This document shows, one piece after another, positions 5,400-13,074 of a stretch of DNA of 14,129 bases. The notes under the pieces are model-generated. The model did no database searches. It saw nothing but the letters and a program-made list of their open reading frames with translations, and was not told the origin of the DNA. The stretch spans positions 1 through 14,129 of the forward strand of contig JAPWVA010000011.1 of NCBI GenBank assembly GCA_028275245.1, written 5' to 3'. The position numbers were made by a program, and so were the translations under genes. Within the stretch, counting starts at the first letter, position 1, and every line of letters begins with the position of its first letter. The DNA comes from Actinomycetota bacterium (GTDB taxonomy: Bacteria; Actinomycetota; Geothermincolia; Geothermincolales; RBG-13-55-18).

Positions 5400-7580
5400 C
5401 TACTCCAGCATCGGGGGCATGGTCAGGGCGGGATGCCCCACCTGCTCCAGCCAGGGCAAGATCTCCTCCTCGGTTACCCCCACGTCCTCGTCTGCGATCT
5501 TGTTGATGAAGTCAGGGTCGCCGATCTCCTCGCACCGCTTCTGTAGCTGCTCCCGCAGGGTCTCCTTCAGCTCCTTGGGCATCCATACGATGCGCTGGAA
5601 CCCACCATCGGCGGATATGAACTTCTTCGAGGTGATGTAGACCTTCCCGATACCGATGAAGCCGGGAGTCTGCTGGCCACCTCCCACCGAGCTGGCCAGG
5701 GTGGAGAAGGGCATGCCACAGGGGGTCATCCCAGTGTACTCGCGGTTCACGATCATGACCCCGTTGCACATGGGCAGGAAGGCCACGATGCATTCGAAGC
5801 ATCCGCAGGAGGTCATGGGGTCCTCCATCATGGAGTACATGGCAACCCGCTGGGTGTTGCCCCCCGACTTCTCCTTCACGAACTCGTTGATGTTAGGCCA
5901 GACGCCCTTCACCGGGTCCTCCGGGTCCCCCTTCTTGATGGGCTGGTTGGGGCCGGTGGGATCGATCTCATAGGCCGCCTTACCATCCAGCCAGTTGTAG
6001 GCGCCGCAGAGGCCCAGTCTCTCGGGGGATATCACGCAGACGTGGGTAGGCGCGAAGGACTGGCAAAGGGTGCAGGAATAGAAGGTGTCCACTGACTCGT
6101 CGGTCATGCCCGCCGTCTTCTCGTCGCGGTAGCGGTAGGCCTGGCGGGCAATCTGCAACCACTTTTCCACGTCTTCGAGGTTGGTGTAGATGGTAACCTG
6201 CACCTTGTCCACGATGGACGGGAAGTCGTTCAGCATCTTGGCGTGAATTATCTCGCCGTAATGGCGGATCTTGAATCCCTTCGCCTGAGCCTTCTTACTG
6301 ATACGGGTCCAAACGATGTCCCTCTGGCCCATGTGCCAGATGCCCTCGGCCCCGTTGATGAAGTGGTGAATCTGGCGCTCAAGGATGGACTCGAAGTCCT
6401 CCTGCATCTTGCGGCCAGCCACCTCCACCACAATGCCCAGGGGCAGGGCCGAGCCCTCTTCCACGTCGTCGATCTCGGGCCCGATCACCTCGATCTTTCC
6501 GTCGGTTACCTCGTCCATCTCCCGCATGCGGACGTACTCGAAGGCGGGGGTTATGTTGCCGCCGAACTGGACGTACATGTCATCTTTGCGGATGACCTCG
6601 CCCTCGAAGGCCGGTCCGTAGGCCATGGGGATGGGGATCTCGGTGATCTGGACCTTGAGGCCTCGTACCTCCACGCACTTTTGGACGATCTCCTCCTCCG
6701 GCACGCCTCCCACCACATGTTCGTAGGTACACACGCCGGTGGGCAGGATATCCGGGATGGGGGTGTTGGCGATGGTGGGGAACCCGTAGTTTATGGCCCC
6801 AGCGGCGTAGGCATACTTCTGCTCATCCACGTAGTCCAAGGCCAAAACGAAGGCGAAGATGCGGTTCTTGTTGTACCGCAATACCTTTTTATAATCGCCA
6901 GGCTGGGCCCCGCCGAAGGACATGGCCGCCCGGGCGGCGAAGCCCAGGGAGTAGACCGCCGAGGACATCTCCTTGCCATAAGGCACTATTCGGGTGTCCC
7001 AGCCCATCTGGCGGTCAACCTCCAGCAGCTGCTCAGCGATGCTCACCCCGTCCACGTGACCGGAGATCCAAACGTAGAGGTTCTTGGTGAGCAAGTCCAC
7101 CACGATCTTGTCGGCCATCTCAGGGCTGGAAGCCCTCCCCACCAAGGCGCAGAACCCGGGGGCGGTACCGTCCACGAACTCCACCCCGCGCTCGCGCATG
7201 ATCACGTCATCAGCGGCCCCCAGCCACAGGTCATCCACCGGAGGATTGGTGGCATACTTGCAGCCCTCGATGATCTCCCCGGCGAACAGGGTGGCGATGC
7301 CGGCATCCAAGGCGTGCCCTAGGTACGGCGTCCAGTGACGCTTCTTCGGCATGGGGGGGAGGAGGCCTTTAGCGATCTCCAGGATCTTGTCCATGTCCTC
7401 CAGAGTCTTCACCGGGATGCCGGTCAGGGCGTAGATGATGGGGAGGTAGTAACCGGTGTTGGGGAACTCCACCTTCGTGGTGGCGCCGACGGCCTCCTTG
7501 GTCTCGGCCAGCATACGCTCGGCCGTCTCCACTTCCTTGTACGCACCTTTTATAGCCGCTGCAGCGATTATCCTACTCAT
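5400..7580 (-). CDS. acsB: Acetyl-CoA synthase (ACS/CODH alpha subunit)
   Basis: A 726-residue enzyme that joins CO, a methyl group from CoFeSP and CoA into acetyl-CoA. The A-cluster ligands are all present: CX2CX8CX9C at Cys503, Cys506, Cys515, Cys525 for the [4Fe-4S] cubane, and the Cys592-Gly593-Cys594 motif (TSCGCFEC) for the distal nickel. They lie three residues before the Moorella numbering (506/509/518/528 and 595-597), so the protein is full-length and carries the bacterial N-terminal CODH-binding domain that archaeal CdhC lacks. Its ATG overlaps the acsA stop by one base (TAATG), implying translational coupling and balanced subunits for the alpha2beta2 complex. The stop at 5402-5400 is followed at once by a GC hairpin. 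Assembly likely needs nickel from CooC, encoded upstream. Confidence 0.98.
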   Translation of the reverse strand: MSRIIAAAAIKGAYKEVETAERMLAETKEAVGATTKVEFPNTGYYLPIIYALTGIPVKTLEDMDKILEIAKGLLPPMPKKRHWTPYLGHALDAGIATLFAGEIIEGCKYATNPPVDDLWLGAADDVIMRERGVEFVDGTAPGFCALVGRASSPEMADKIVVDLLTKNLYVWISGHVDGVSIAEQLLEVDRQMGWDTRIVPYGKEMSSAVYSLGFAARAAMSFGGAQPGDYKKVLRYNKNRIFAFVLALDYVDEQKYAYAAGAINYGFPTIANTPIPDILPTGVCTYEHVVGGVPEEEIVQKCVEVRGLKVQITEIPIPMAYGPAFEGEVIRKDDMYVQFGGNITPAFEYVRMREMDEVTDGKIEVIGPEIDDVEEGSALPLGIVVEVAGRKMQEDFESILERQIHHFINGAEGIWHMGQRDIVWTRISKKAQAKGFKIRHYGEIIHAKMLNDFPSIVDKVQVTIYTNLEDVEKWLQIARQAYRYRDEKTAGMTDESVDTFYSCTLCQSFAPTHVCVISPERLGLCGAYNWLDGKAAYEIDPTGPNQPIKKGDPEDPVKGVWPNINEFVKEKSGGNTQRVAMYSMMEDPMTSCGCFECIVAFLPMCNGVMIVNREYTGMTPCGMPFSTLASSVGGGQQTPGFIGIGKVYITSKKFISADGGFQRIVWMPKELKETLREQLQKRCEEIGDPDFINKIADEDVGVTEEEILPWLEQVGHPALTMPPMLE

Positions 7581-9517
7581 TAGATCTCCAACTCCCTCCT
7601 CATTGCCATGTCGAACAGTACCCTCTCCCTCTTGGCCATGATGCCCAGAGCTTCGCGCTTGCTATCGATATGGCTCAGGATCTTGCCCACCATCTTCTCG
7701 GGATCGGGCTCGAAGTCCCAAGTGTTCTTGAAGTACTCTGCGTACTTCTTGAAAAGGAAATCGGTGACGTTCTTCGAGCCCAGGGTGGGCCACTTGACCC
7801 CGAACACCGTGTAGACACCGGATGCCACGAAGTATTCCCCGATGGCGATGGCCTTCTCGCTCATCCACTCGGGGGCGCACCCGGCCACGGGAAGCTGGCT
7901 TATGTCATCGCCCAGGCCTCCCTCATGCACCATGGCGGTACAGGCGATGAGGATGCGGCTGTTATCCACGCAGGAACCGCAGTGGAGCACCGGCGGGATG
8001 CCCACCGCCTCGCAGACTTCCCATAACCCCCTGGGGCATATCTCCCGGGCCACCTCGGGGAGCATGAGCCCGGCCTTGGCCACCGACTGGGCGGCGCAGC
8101 CGGTCATGACCACCAGGCAGCCGTTGGCGATGAGTTCCCGGACAACCCTCACGTGGATGTCATCGTGCTTGACGCGGGGGTTGTTGCAACCTACCACGCC
8201 CACCACGCCGCGTATGCGGCCGTCGATGACGGCGTCGTTGAGGGGGCGGTAGGATGCGCGGAACTTCCCGCCCAGCATATAGTTGATGTACTCGTGGTTG
8301 AAACCCGCAATCAATGACTCCTTGACATCGGGGATGTAGACCTTTCCCCTCTTGGGGAAGTTCTCGATGGCCGCGGAGACTATCTCCTTGGCTATCTCCA
8401 GAGCCCTGTCCTCATGGAACTCTATGTGGCGGGCGTATGGCATCTTCGCCTTGGGGGAGGTGGTGATGATGTCTGTGTGGATGCAGTTGGCGATCTGCCC
8501 GATTCCCTGGTATACGCACTGCACATCCACCACCATGGCCTCCACCGCGCCGGTGAGTAGGGCCAGCTCCTGCTGGAGCACGTTGCCAGCCACGGGTATC
8601 CCATGCCTGGTGAGCACCTCGTTGGCGGTGCAACAAATGCCAGCCAGGTTGATCCCCTTGGCGCCCACCGCCTTGGCCTTCTCCTGCATCTCCGGCAGGT
8701 TGGCGGCCAGCACTATCATCTCAGACAGTATGGGCTCGTGTCCGTGGACGATGATGTTGACCTCGTCCTCCTTGAGCACGCCCAGGTTTATCTTGGCCTC
8801 CAGGGGCTCCGGCGTCCCGAAGAGGATGTCCTGCAGTTCAGTACCGATCATGGAGCCCCCCCAGCCATCGGCCAGGGCGCAGCGAGCGCAGGCCAGGAGC
8901 AAGTTCTCATAATCCTGGTCTACCCCCATGTGGGTTCTGTGCATTATCTCCACCACTTCCCGGTCGATACCCCGGGGGAACACGCCCAGCTGCCTCCAGA
9001 TCTCCTTGCGGGGCTCTGGCGCCCTCTGAGCGAAGTCCAGCTCGCCCTCCTGTTGGCCGAACATGGCCAGGCAGCGCTCGCCCACCTCCAAGGCGATGTC
9101 GTTGATGTCCCGGTCCCCCACCTCGATGCCCAGGTCGGCAGCTACCTCCAGGAGCTTGACCCGGTCCTTTATCTGGTAATCCTGGGCCTCACCCTTGGCT
9201 GCCATTATGAGGGTCTCGGCCACCGCCCGCCCGTGGTCGGAATGGGCCGAGGCTCCTGCCGCCACCATGCGGGCGAAGTTGCGAGCCACTATGGTGTCCA
9301 CGTCGGCACCACACACGCCCCGGGCTTCCTCCGGCTTCTTAGGGTTGATCCGGCAGGGGCCCATGTTGCAGATGCGGCAGCAAGTGCCGGCCTCCCCGAA
9401 GGCACAACCCTTCTGCTGCTGCACCCGCTGGAAGGCTGTCTCCATGTCCTGCTCCGCCGCCTTGCGGAGCATCTCCCGCGTCGCTTCACACGCCGAAAGT
9501 TCTTCGATTTCCGCCAT
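7580..9517 (-). CDS. acsA: Ni-Fe carbon monoxide dehydrogenase catalytic subunit
   Basis: A 645-residue CODH (CooS/AcsA family) that reduces CO2 to CO for the ACS subunit. The N-terminus shows the D-cluster cysteines Cys38 and Cys46 and the B-cluster Cys47, Cys50, Cys55 and Cys69. C-cluster ligands can be placed by comparison with Carboxydothermus CODH: His260 (VHGHEP), Cys295 or Cys296 (GICCTANE), Cys334 (DVQC), Cys444 (VGCNNPR), Cys474 (TGCAAQ) and Cys516 (GSCVDN). The proton-relay His95 (SDHGR) and Lys555 are also present, so it should be catalytically competent. It is somewhat shorter than Moorella AcsA (674) but normal for the family. ATG 9517 has GGAGGAGGA about eight bases upstream. 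It lies 60 bp after acsD and its stop overlaps the acsB start, which identifies it as the ACS-bound CODH rather than a free CooS. Confidence 0.97.
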   Translation of the reverse strand: MAEIEELSACEATREMLRKAAEQDMETAFQRVQQQKGCAFGEAGTCCRICNMGPCRINPKKPEEARGVCGADVDTIVARNFARMVAAGASAHSDHGRAVAETLIMAAKGEAQDYQIKDRVKLLEVAADLGIEVGDRDINDIALEVGERCLAMFGQQEGELDFAQRAPEPRKEIWRQLGVFPRGIDREVVEIMHRTHMGVDQDYENLLLACARCALADGWGGSMIGTELQDILFGTPEPLEAKINLGVLKEDEVNIIVHGHEPILSEMIVLAANLPEMQEKAKAVGAKGINLAGICCTANEVLTRHGIPVAGNVLQQELALLTGAVEAMVVDVQCVYQGIGQIANCIHTDIITTSPKAKMPYARHIEFHEDRALEIAKEIVSAAIENFPKRGKVYIPDVKESLIAGFNHEYINYMLGGKFRASYRPLNDAVIDGRIRGVVGVVGCNNPRVKHDDIHVRVVRELIANGCLVVMTGCAAQSVAKAGLMLPEVAREICPRGLWEVCEAVGIPPVLHCGSCVDNSRILIACTAMVHEGGLGDDISQLPVAGCAPEWMSEKAIAIGEYFVASGVYTVFGVKWPTLGSKNVTDFLFKKYAEYFKNTWDFEPDPEKMVGKILSHIDSKREALGIMAKRERVLFDMAMRRELEI

Positions 9518-9577
9518 CTAACTCTTCCTCCTCCTTCACAGGTTCTTCGTGAACCCCTCCTTTCATATGGAAAACGC

Positions 9578-10519
9578 CTAAGCGGAGAGGTCTGTTATGA
9601 GCTGCTTAACCAGCCGGATGGACTCGGGGTGCCGAAGCACCAGGATGTTGGCCCCGGCCATCAGCAGCGCCACCGCCGTCAGGGTCTCCCACATGATCCC
9701 GCGCTTTTCGGGATCTCCCCACTCCGGGTAGTCCTCGATGGAGCTCTTGGCCTCCTTGGTCTTCCAAGCCTGCAAGCCGATGTTGGCCAGCAGCGGCATC
9801 TGGGTCATGGAGTCGTCCTGCATCAGGGCGGCGATCTTCAGGCGCTCCATGACCGAGTAGGTGTACTCAAGACCATAACCCAAGGCCCCAGTGGTGGGGT
9901 CGATGATCAGCTTGTCCGGCTCCATGCCCAGGTTGGTGAGGAGGATATTCAGCTGCTTGGCGAGGTTCACGTCGATGGGGGTCATGGCGCTGACCACGTG
10001 CTTGTAGCCGATGGCCGGGGCCCCTACCTTCTTGTGGTTCTCCTCCTTGGCCGGACCGATTACCAGGTTCTTCCCCTCGGCCTTGGTGGCCACCACCCGG
10101 GCGATCTCAGCATCCTTGTCCAGGTCCTCAGTACCGTAGACGATGAGGGGTACGTTCACCGCCTCCTCCACCTTCATAACCGTCTCGGCAGCCTCCTCGG
10201 CGGGCCGGTTGGAGCCCTTGGGATCGGTGGAGGCGAGGCAGAGGAAGATGGCATCCGCACCCCACTCCTCCACCGCCTTCTTGGCCCAGGCCACCGGGTC
10301 GTCCTTCACGTCGCCCAGGACCTTCTCCAGGGCGGAAGGAAGCTCGCCCACCTCGTCCAAGACCTCGCACGCCACCAGGGGCTTGTTCGGCATCTCGCCT
10401 TCCCAGAGGTAGAAGGGCATGCAATTCTCGCCCCCCACCTTGCGGGCCTTCTCTCCGGCCCCTATCTCCACCTCGCGTATCCTTCCCTTGGCCGTTTCCG
10501 TTGGAAGATTGAATGCCAT
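9578..10519 (-). CDS. acsD: Corrinoid iron-sulfur protein small subunit
   Basis: A 313-residue small (delta) subunit of CoFeSP, family CdhD/AcsD, with a TIM-barrel fold that pairs with AcsC to hold the corrinoid. Recognisable segments are GGENCMPFYLWEGE (29-42), the DPVAWAKK block near residue 75, the LIIDPTTGALGYGLEYTYS segment in the second half, and the closing region with PEWGDPEKRG. Length matches Moorella AcsD (about 320). The start ATG at 10519 has AAGGAG about seven bases upstream. It is the first structural gene of the CODH/ACS part, after folD (75 bp gap) and 60 bp before acsA. That gap contains a short inverted repeat (GGTTC/GAACC, 9541-9555) of doubtful meaning. The bacterial operons I recall usually have acsD next to acsC; here it is separated from acsC by acsA and acsB. 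Confidence 0.95.
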   Translation of the reverse strand: MAFNLPTETAKGRIREVEIGAGEKARKVGGENCMPFYLWEGEMPNKPLVACEVLDEVGELPSALEKVLGDVKDDPVAWAKKAVEEWGADAIFLCLASTDPKGSNRPAEEAAETVMKVEEAVNVPLIVYGTEDLDKDAEIARVVATKAEGKNLVIGPAKEENHKKVGAPAIGYKHVVSAMTPIDVNLAKQLNILLTNLGMEPDKLIIDPTTGALGYGLEYTYSVMERLKIAALMQDDSMTQMPLLANIGLQAWKTKEAKSSIEDYPEWGDPEKRGIMWETLTAVALLMAGANILVLRHPESIRLVKQLITDLSA

Positions 10520-10594
10520 CGCCGCACTCCTTTCCTCTTCCTTCCTCCCAACCGTTATTATCCGAGCATCACTCCCGGTCCCGATTGACCGCCA

Positions 10595-11533
10595 TCACTC
10601 CAACCCGTGCTGGATCTTGCAAGCCCGTAGGGCGTTCTTCATGAGCATGCGGTTCGTGACCGCGCCCACGCCCCCTGGCACCGGGGTGATGGCCTTGACC
10701 ATGTCCTTGACCTTGTCAAAGGAGACGTCCCCCACCGTCTTGGTCATGGGCTTGCCCTTCTCGTTGAGCACCGGGTTTCCGTTCTCGTCCAGGACCTTCA
10801 CCCGGTTGATGCCCACGTCCACCACGATGGCCCCCTCTTTGACCTGGTCGGGGCCGATGAGGTCGGGCTTGCCCGCCGCCACCACCAGCACGTCGGCGCC
10901 CTTGGTGTGCTTCTCCAGGTTGCCCTTCATGCTGGTGAAAACGTGGCATACAGTGGTGGTGGCGTTACGGTTGAGCATGAGGAAGGCCACCGGCTTGCCC
11001 ACTATGTTGGAGTGGCCCACCACCACCACCTCGGCCCCCTCATAGAAATCCTTAGGCTCCACGTTCTCATACTGCCGGGCATAGCGGTCGAGGATCTCGA
11101 TTACCGCCGATGGGGTGGCCGGCGGGAAGGTGGGCTCGCCCAGGGCCAGCTTACCCATATTGAAGGGATGGAAGCAGTCTATGTCCTTGTTCACGTCGAT
11201 GGAGTTGATGACCGCGCTGTCAGAGATATGCTCTGGGAAGGGTCGGAGGGGCAGGATCCCGCTGACCTCGGGGTTGGCGTTGAGCTTCTTGACTATTTCG
11301 ATGACCTCCGCTTCCGTGATATCCGCAGGGGGATTCTCGTTGAAATAATTCCACCCGGCCTCCTGGCAAAACTTCTCCACCTGCCCACGGTACATCTTGG
11401 CGCCGAAATCATCCCCCACCAGGAGGGTGGCGATGCCAGGTACGATGCCCTTGGCCTTTAAGGCCTCGGTCTCCTCGAGGATCTCCTTCATCAGCTCCTC
11501 GCCGATGGCTACGCAATCGATGACGATTCCCAT
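10595..11533 (-). CDS. folD: FolD-family methylene-THF dehydrogenase, probably without cyclohydrolase activity
   Basis: A 312-residue FolD-family protein that should interconvert methenyl-THF and methylene-THF with NAD(P)H. The dinucleotide-binding segment VGHSNIVGKPV (172-182), the AAGKPDLI and VVDVGINR strands and the ITPVPGGVG motif (282-290) are clear. An ungapped alignment by eye of residues 36-61 with E. coli FolD keeps the active-site tyrosine (Tyr48) but replaces the catalytic lysine (E. coli Lys54) by Val52. The VQLPLP glutamine is Leu96 (PLRPFP). Asp119 is kept. The lysine is needed for the cyclohydrolase step in characterised bifunctional enzymes, so I infer a dehydrogenase-only protein, with FchA next door doing the other step. 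An extra loop of about 15 residues lies within 246-266. The start ATG 11533 (MGIVIDC) has AGGAG close upstream; an 11-residue longer reading from 11566 is unsupported. Confidence 0.9.
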   Translation of the reverse strand: MGIVIDCVAIGEELMKEILEETEALKAKGIVPGIATLLVGDDFGAKMYRGQVEKFCQEAGWNYFNENPPADITEAEVIEIVKKLNANPEVSGILPLRPFPEHISDSAVINSIDVNKDIDCFHPFNMGKLALGEPTFPPATPSAVIEILDRYARQYENVEPKDFYEGAEVVVVGHSNIVGKPVAFLMLNRNATTTVCHVFTSMKGNLEKHTKGADVLVVAAGKPDLIGPDQVKEGAIVVDVGINRVKVLDENGNPVLNEKGKPMTKTVGDVSFDKVKDMVKAITPVPGGVGAVTNRMLMKNALRACKIQHGLE

Positions 11534-11594
11534 CTCCGCTCTCCTTTCTCCAGTTCCCGTTGCCAATCCCCTTGCCAGAGGAGGGTCAACCCGG

Positions 11595-12221
11595 CTAACC
11601 CAACTTCTCGTAGGTCAACCGGAGGACGATATCCCGAAGCTCGGAGACCTCCTTCAGGATCCCCTCCACGCGGGACCAACGGTCCTCCGCGAACTGTCGG
11701 TCCTCGATGCTGACCACGTTGATCCTCACGTTCAAAGCGGCGCTTTGGGCCGCCGCTTCAGCCAGGAGGACCGCCACCCCCGCATCACTCACCGCCCCCA
11801 CGTTGCCGATCTCGGCAGCCACGCGGGAAAGGCGGGCCACCTGCAGGCATTTCTCGGCAATGCGGAAGGGCACCTCGGTGGCGGACTTCAAGGCCTCTTG
11901 GATCTTGGCGTTGCGCTCCCGCTTCTGTTCCTCGGTGTCACGGGGCAGTTTGTAAGCGGCTGAGACCTCAGCATAGACCTCGGTGTCCTTCTGCAGGAGT
12001 TCCTGGAGTTCCGACCTTAAGGATTCCGACGACTTGAGGAGTTCCTCGATGCGGTCCTGCACGTCGGCGTACTTCTCCTTCCCAAGGGTTAGGTGGGCCA
12101 CCATGGAAACCAGCGCTGCACCTACCGCTCCCACTAGCGCCGACGCTGCCCCGCCGCCCGGCTCCGGAGACCTGGAGGCGAGTTTGTCCAGGAATTCGAT
12201 CATGGGCTTCTGTACGTACAT
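11595..12221 (-). CDS. fchA: Methenyl-THF cyclohydrolase (FchA, formimino-THF cyclodeaminase family)
   Basis: A 208-residue, mostly alpha-helical protein of the FTCD-C/FchA family. In acetogens it hydrolyses or forms methenyl-THF from formyl-THF; homologues fused to formiminotransferase deaminate formimino-THF. Visible family features are the N-terminal helix with SPEPGGGAASA (residues 18-28), the Gly/Ala-rich VGAVGAAL helix, and the GNVGAVSDAGVAVLLAEAA segment in the C-terminal half. The start ATG at 12221 has GGAGGT at ideal distance. It lies 78 bp after cooC and 61 bp before folD. Neighbouring folD lacks cyclohydrolase residues, which supports the cyclohydrolase role rather than histidine degradation; no hut genes are nearby. 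The fch-folD order is as in clostridial acetogen clusters. Confidence 0.9.
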   Translation of the reverse strand: MYVQKPMIEFLDKLASRSPEPGGGAASALVGAVGAALVSMVAHLTLGKEKYADVQDRIEELLKSSESLRSELQELLQKDTEVYAEVSAAYKLPRDTEEQKRERNAKIQEALKSATEVPFRIAEKCLQVARLSRVAAEIGNVGAVSDAGVAVLLAEAAAQSAALNVRINVVSIEDRQFAEDRWSRVEGILKEVSELRDIVLRLTYEKLG

Positions 12222-12247
12222 CGGCGACCTCCCCGGTCCAACGAACG

Positions 12248-12276
12248 ATTATCTCATTAAAAGACCCAGTTGGCTA
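12248..12276 (-). promoter_or_regulatory. Possible weak internal promoter before fchA
   Basis: The 78-base gap between cooC and fchA is clearly richer in A+T than its surroundings. On the minus strand TAGCCA (12276-12271, 4/6 to -35) and GATAAT (12253-12248, 5/6 to -10) are 17 bases apart, about 27 bases before the fchA ATG. This is a pattern match only; such matches arise by chance. Confidence 0.25.
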
Positions 12277-12299
12277 TAATCTTACGGGATAATTTTTCC

Positions 12300-13073
12300 T
12301 CATCCCTCCCTTTTCAGGGGCTCCACGTACTTTTTGAGGATATCCTCCACCGCTTTCCTGGCCGGGCTATCCGCCGGAATGGCCACCAGGGGAAGGCCCT
12401 TCTCGTCGTTCTCGGTGATGGCTGGGTCTTCAGGCACTACCCCCGCCAGCTCCAAGTTACCCTCCTCGGCCAACTCCCGCAGATCCCTGGAGAGGCCGCC
12501 CCTGACCCGGCTCACCACCAAGGCCATGCGCCGGATGTCCAGCTTGAGCTCCCGGGCCAGGTCCCTGATACGCAGGGCGGTCTCCACCCCCCTCCGGGTG
12601 TGGTCGGAGGTGATGAACATCACGTCTACCCCACGGGTGGTGCGACGGGAGAGGTGTTCCATGCCCGCCTCGTTGTCCATGACCACGTACTCGTAGCGGT
12701 CCACCATGGAGTCCAGGTAACGACGAAAGATATTGTTGAGGTAGCAGTAGCAGCCGGGGCCCTCCGGGCGGCCCATGGATATGAGGTCAAAGCCCTTCTC
12801 CTCCACCAGGGCCTGCTGGAGAAGGGTCTCCACCCAGACCTCCTTGGGAATGCCCGGCGGCATCTTGTTGACGTTCTCGGTCAAGTACTCCCGTATGGAA
12901 CCGATGGTCTTCTCCGCCCGGGTGCCCAGGGCACGGTCCAAGTTGGAGTTGGAATCGGCGTCCACTGCCAGTACCGGCTTGCCGGTGGCCCTCACCAGGA
13001 AATCCACGCTCAAGGCGGAAAAGGTGGTCTTTCCGGTCCCCCCCTTTCCCGAGACGGCGATGACGTAGGACAT
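12300..13073 (-). CDS. cooC: CooC/AcsF-type nickel-insertion ATPase for CODH/ACS
   Basis: A 257-residue MinD/SIMIBI-class P-loop ATPase that helps load nickel into CODH or ACS. The deviant Walker A SGKGGTGKTT is at residues 8-17 with the signature first lysine, the VDADSNSN switch follows at about 37-44, and a Walker B-like VMDNEAGMEH is at 131-140. The CXC pair Cys108-Cys110 (GCYCYLNN) matches the dimer-interface metal-binding cysteines of CooC. The start is the ATG at 13073 (MSYVIAVSGKGG); a longer reading from 13118 would overlap the upstream gene and adds arginine-rich residues of no family match. Only one base separates the acsV stop TAG from this ATG, so the two are probably translationally coupled. 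Sequence alone does not separate a CODH-specific CooC from an ACS-specific AcsF. Confidence 0.92.
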   Translation of the reverse strand: MSYVIAVSGKGGTGKTTFSALSVDFLVRATGKPVLAVDADSNSNLDRALGTRAEKTIGSIREYLTENVNKMPPGIPKEVWVETLLQQALVEEKGFDLISMGRPEGPGCYCYLNNIFRRYLDSMVDRYEYVVMDNEAGMEHLSRRTTRGVDVMFITSDHTRRGVETALRIRDLARELKLDIRRMALVVSRVRGGLSRDLRELAEEGNLELAGVVPEDPAITENDEKGLPLVAIPADSPARKAVEDILKKYVEPLKREG

Positions 13074-13074
13074 C

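Noticed and set aside
4116..7322. Long plus-strand open frames (4116-5168 and 6243-7322)
   Set aside because: They are antisense to acsC and acsB, show no domain motif, and arise from GC-rich codon use on the opposite strand.
9541..9555. Inverted repeat GGTTC/GAACC in the acsD-acsA gap
   Set aside because: A 5-bp stem only, with no U-tract and no other support.
8603..10588. A plus-strand open frame of 661 codons
   Set aside because: It runs antisense through the start of acsA and all of acsD, both unmistakable. Its translation has no recognisable motif and shows the Leu/Gly/His-rich composition typical of a GC-rich antisense shadow.
11534..11566. Longer N-terminus for folD starting at 11566
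   Set aside because: The added 11 residues have no family match and the SD fits the ATG at 11533.
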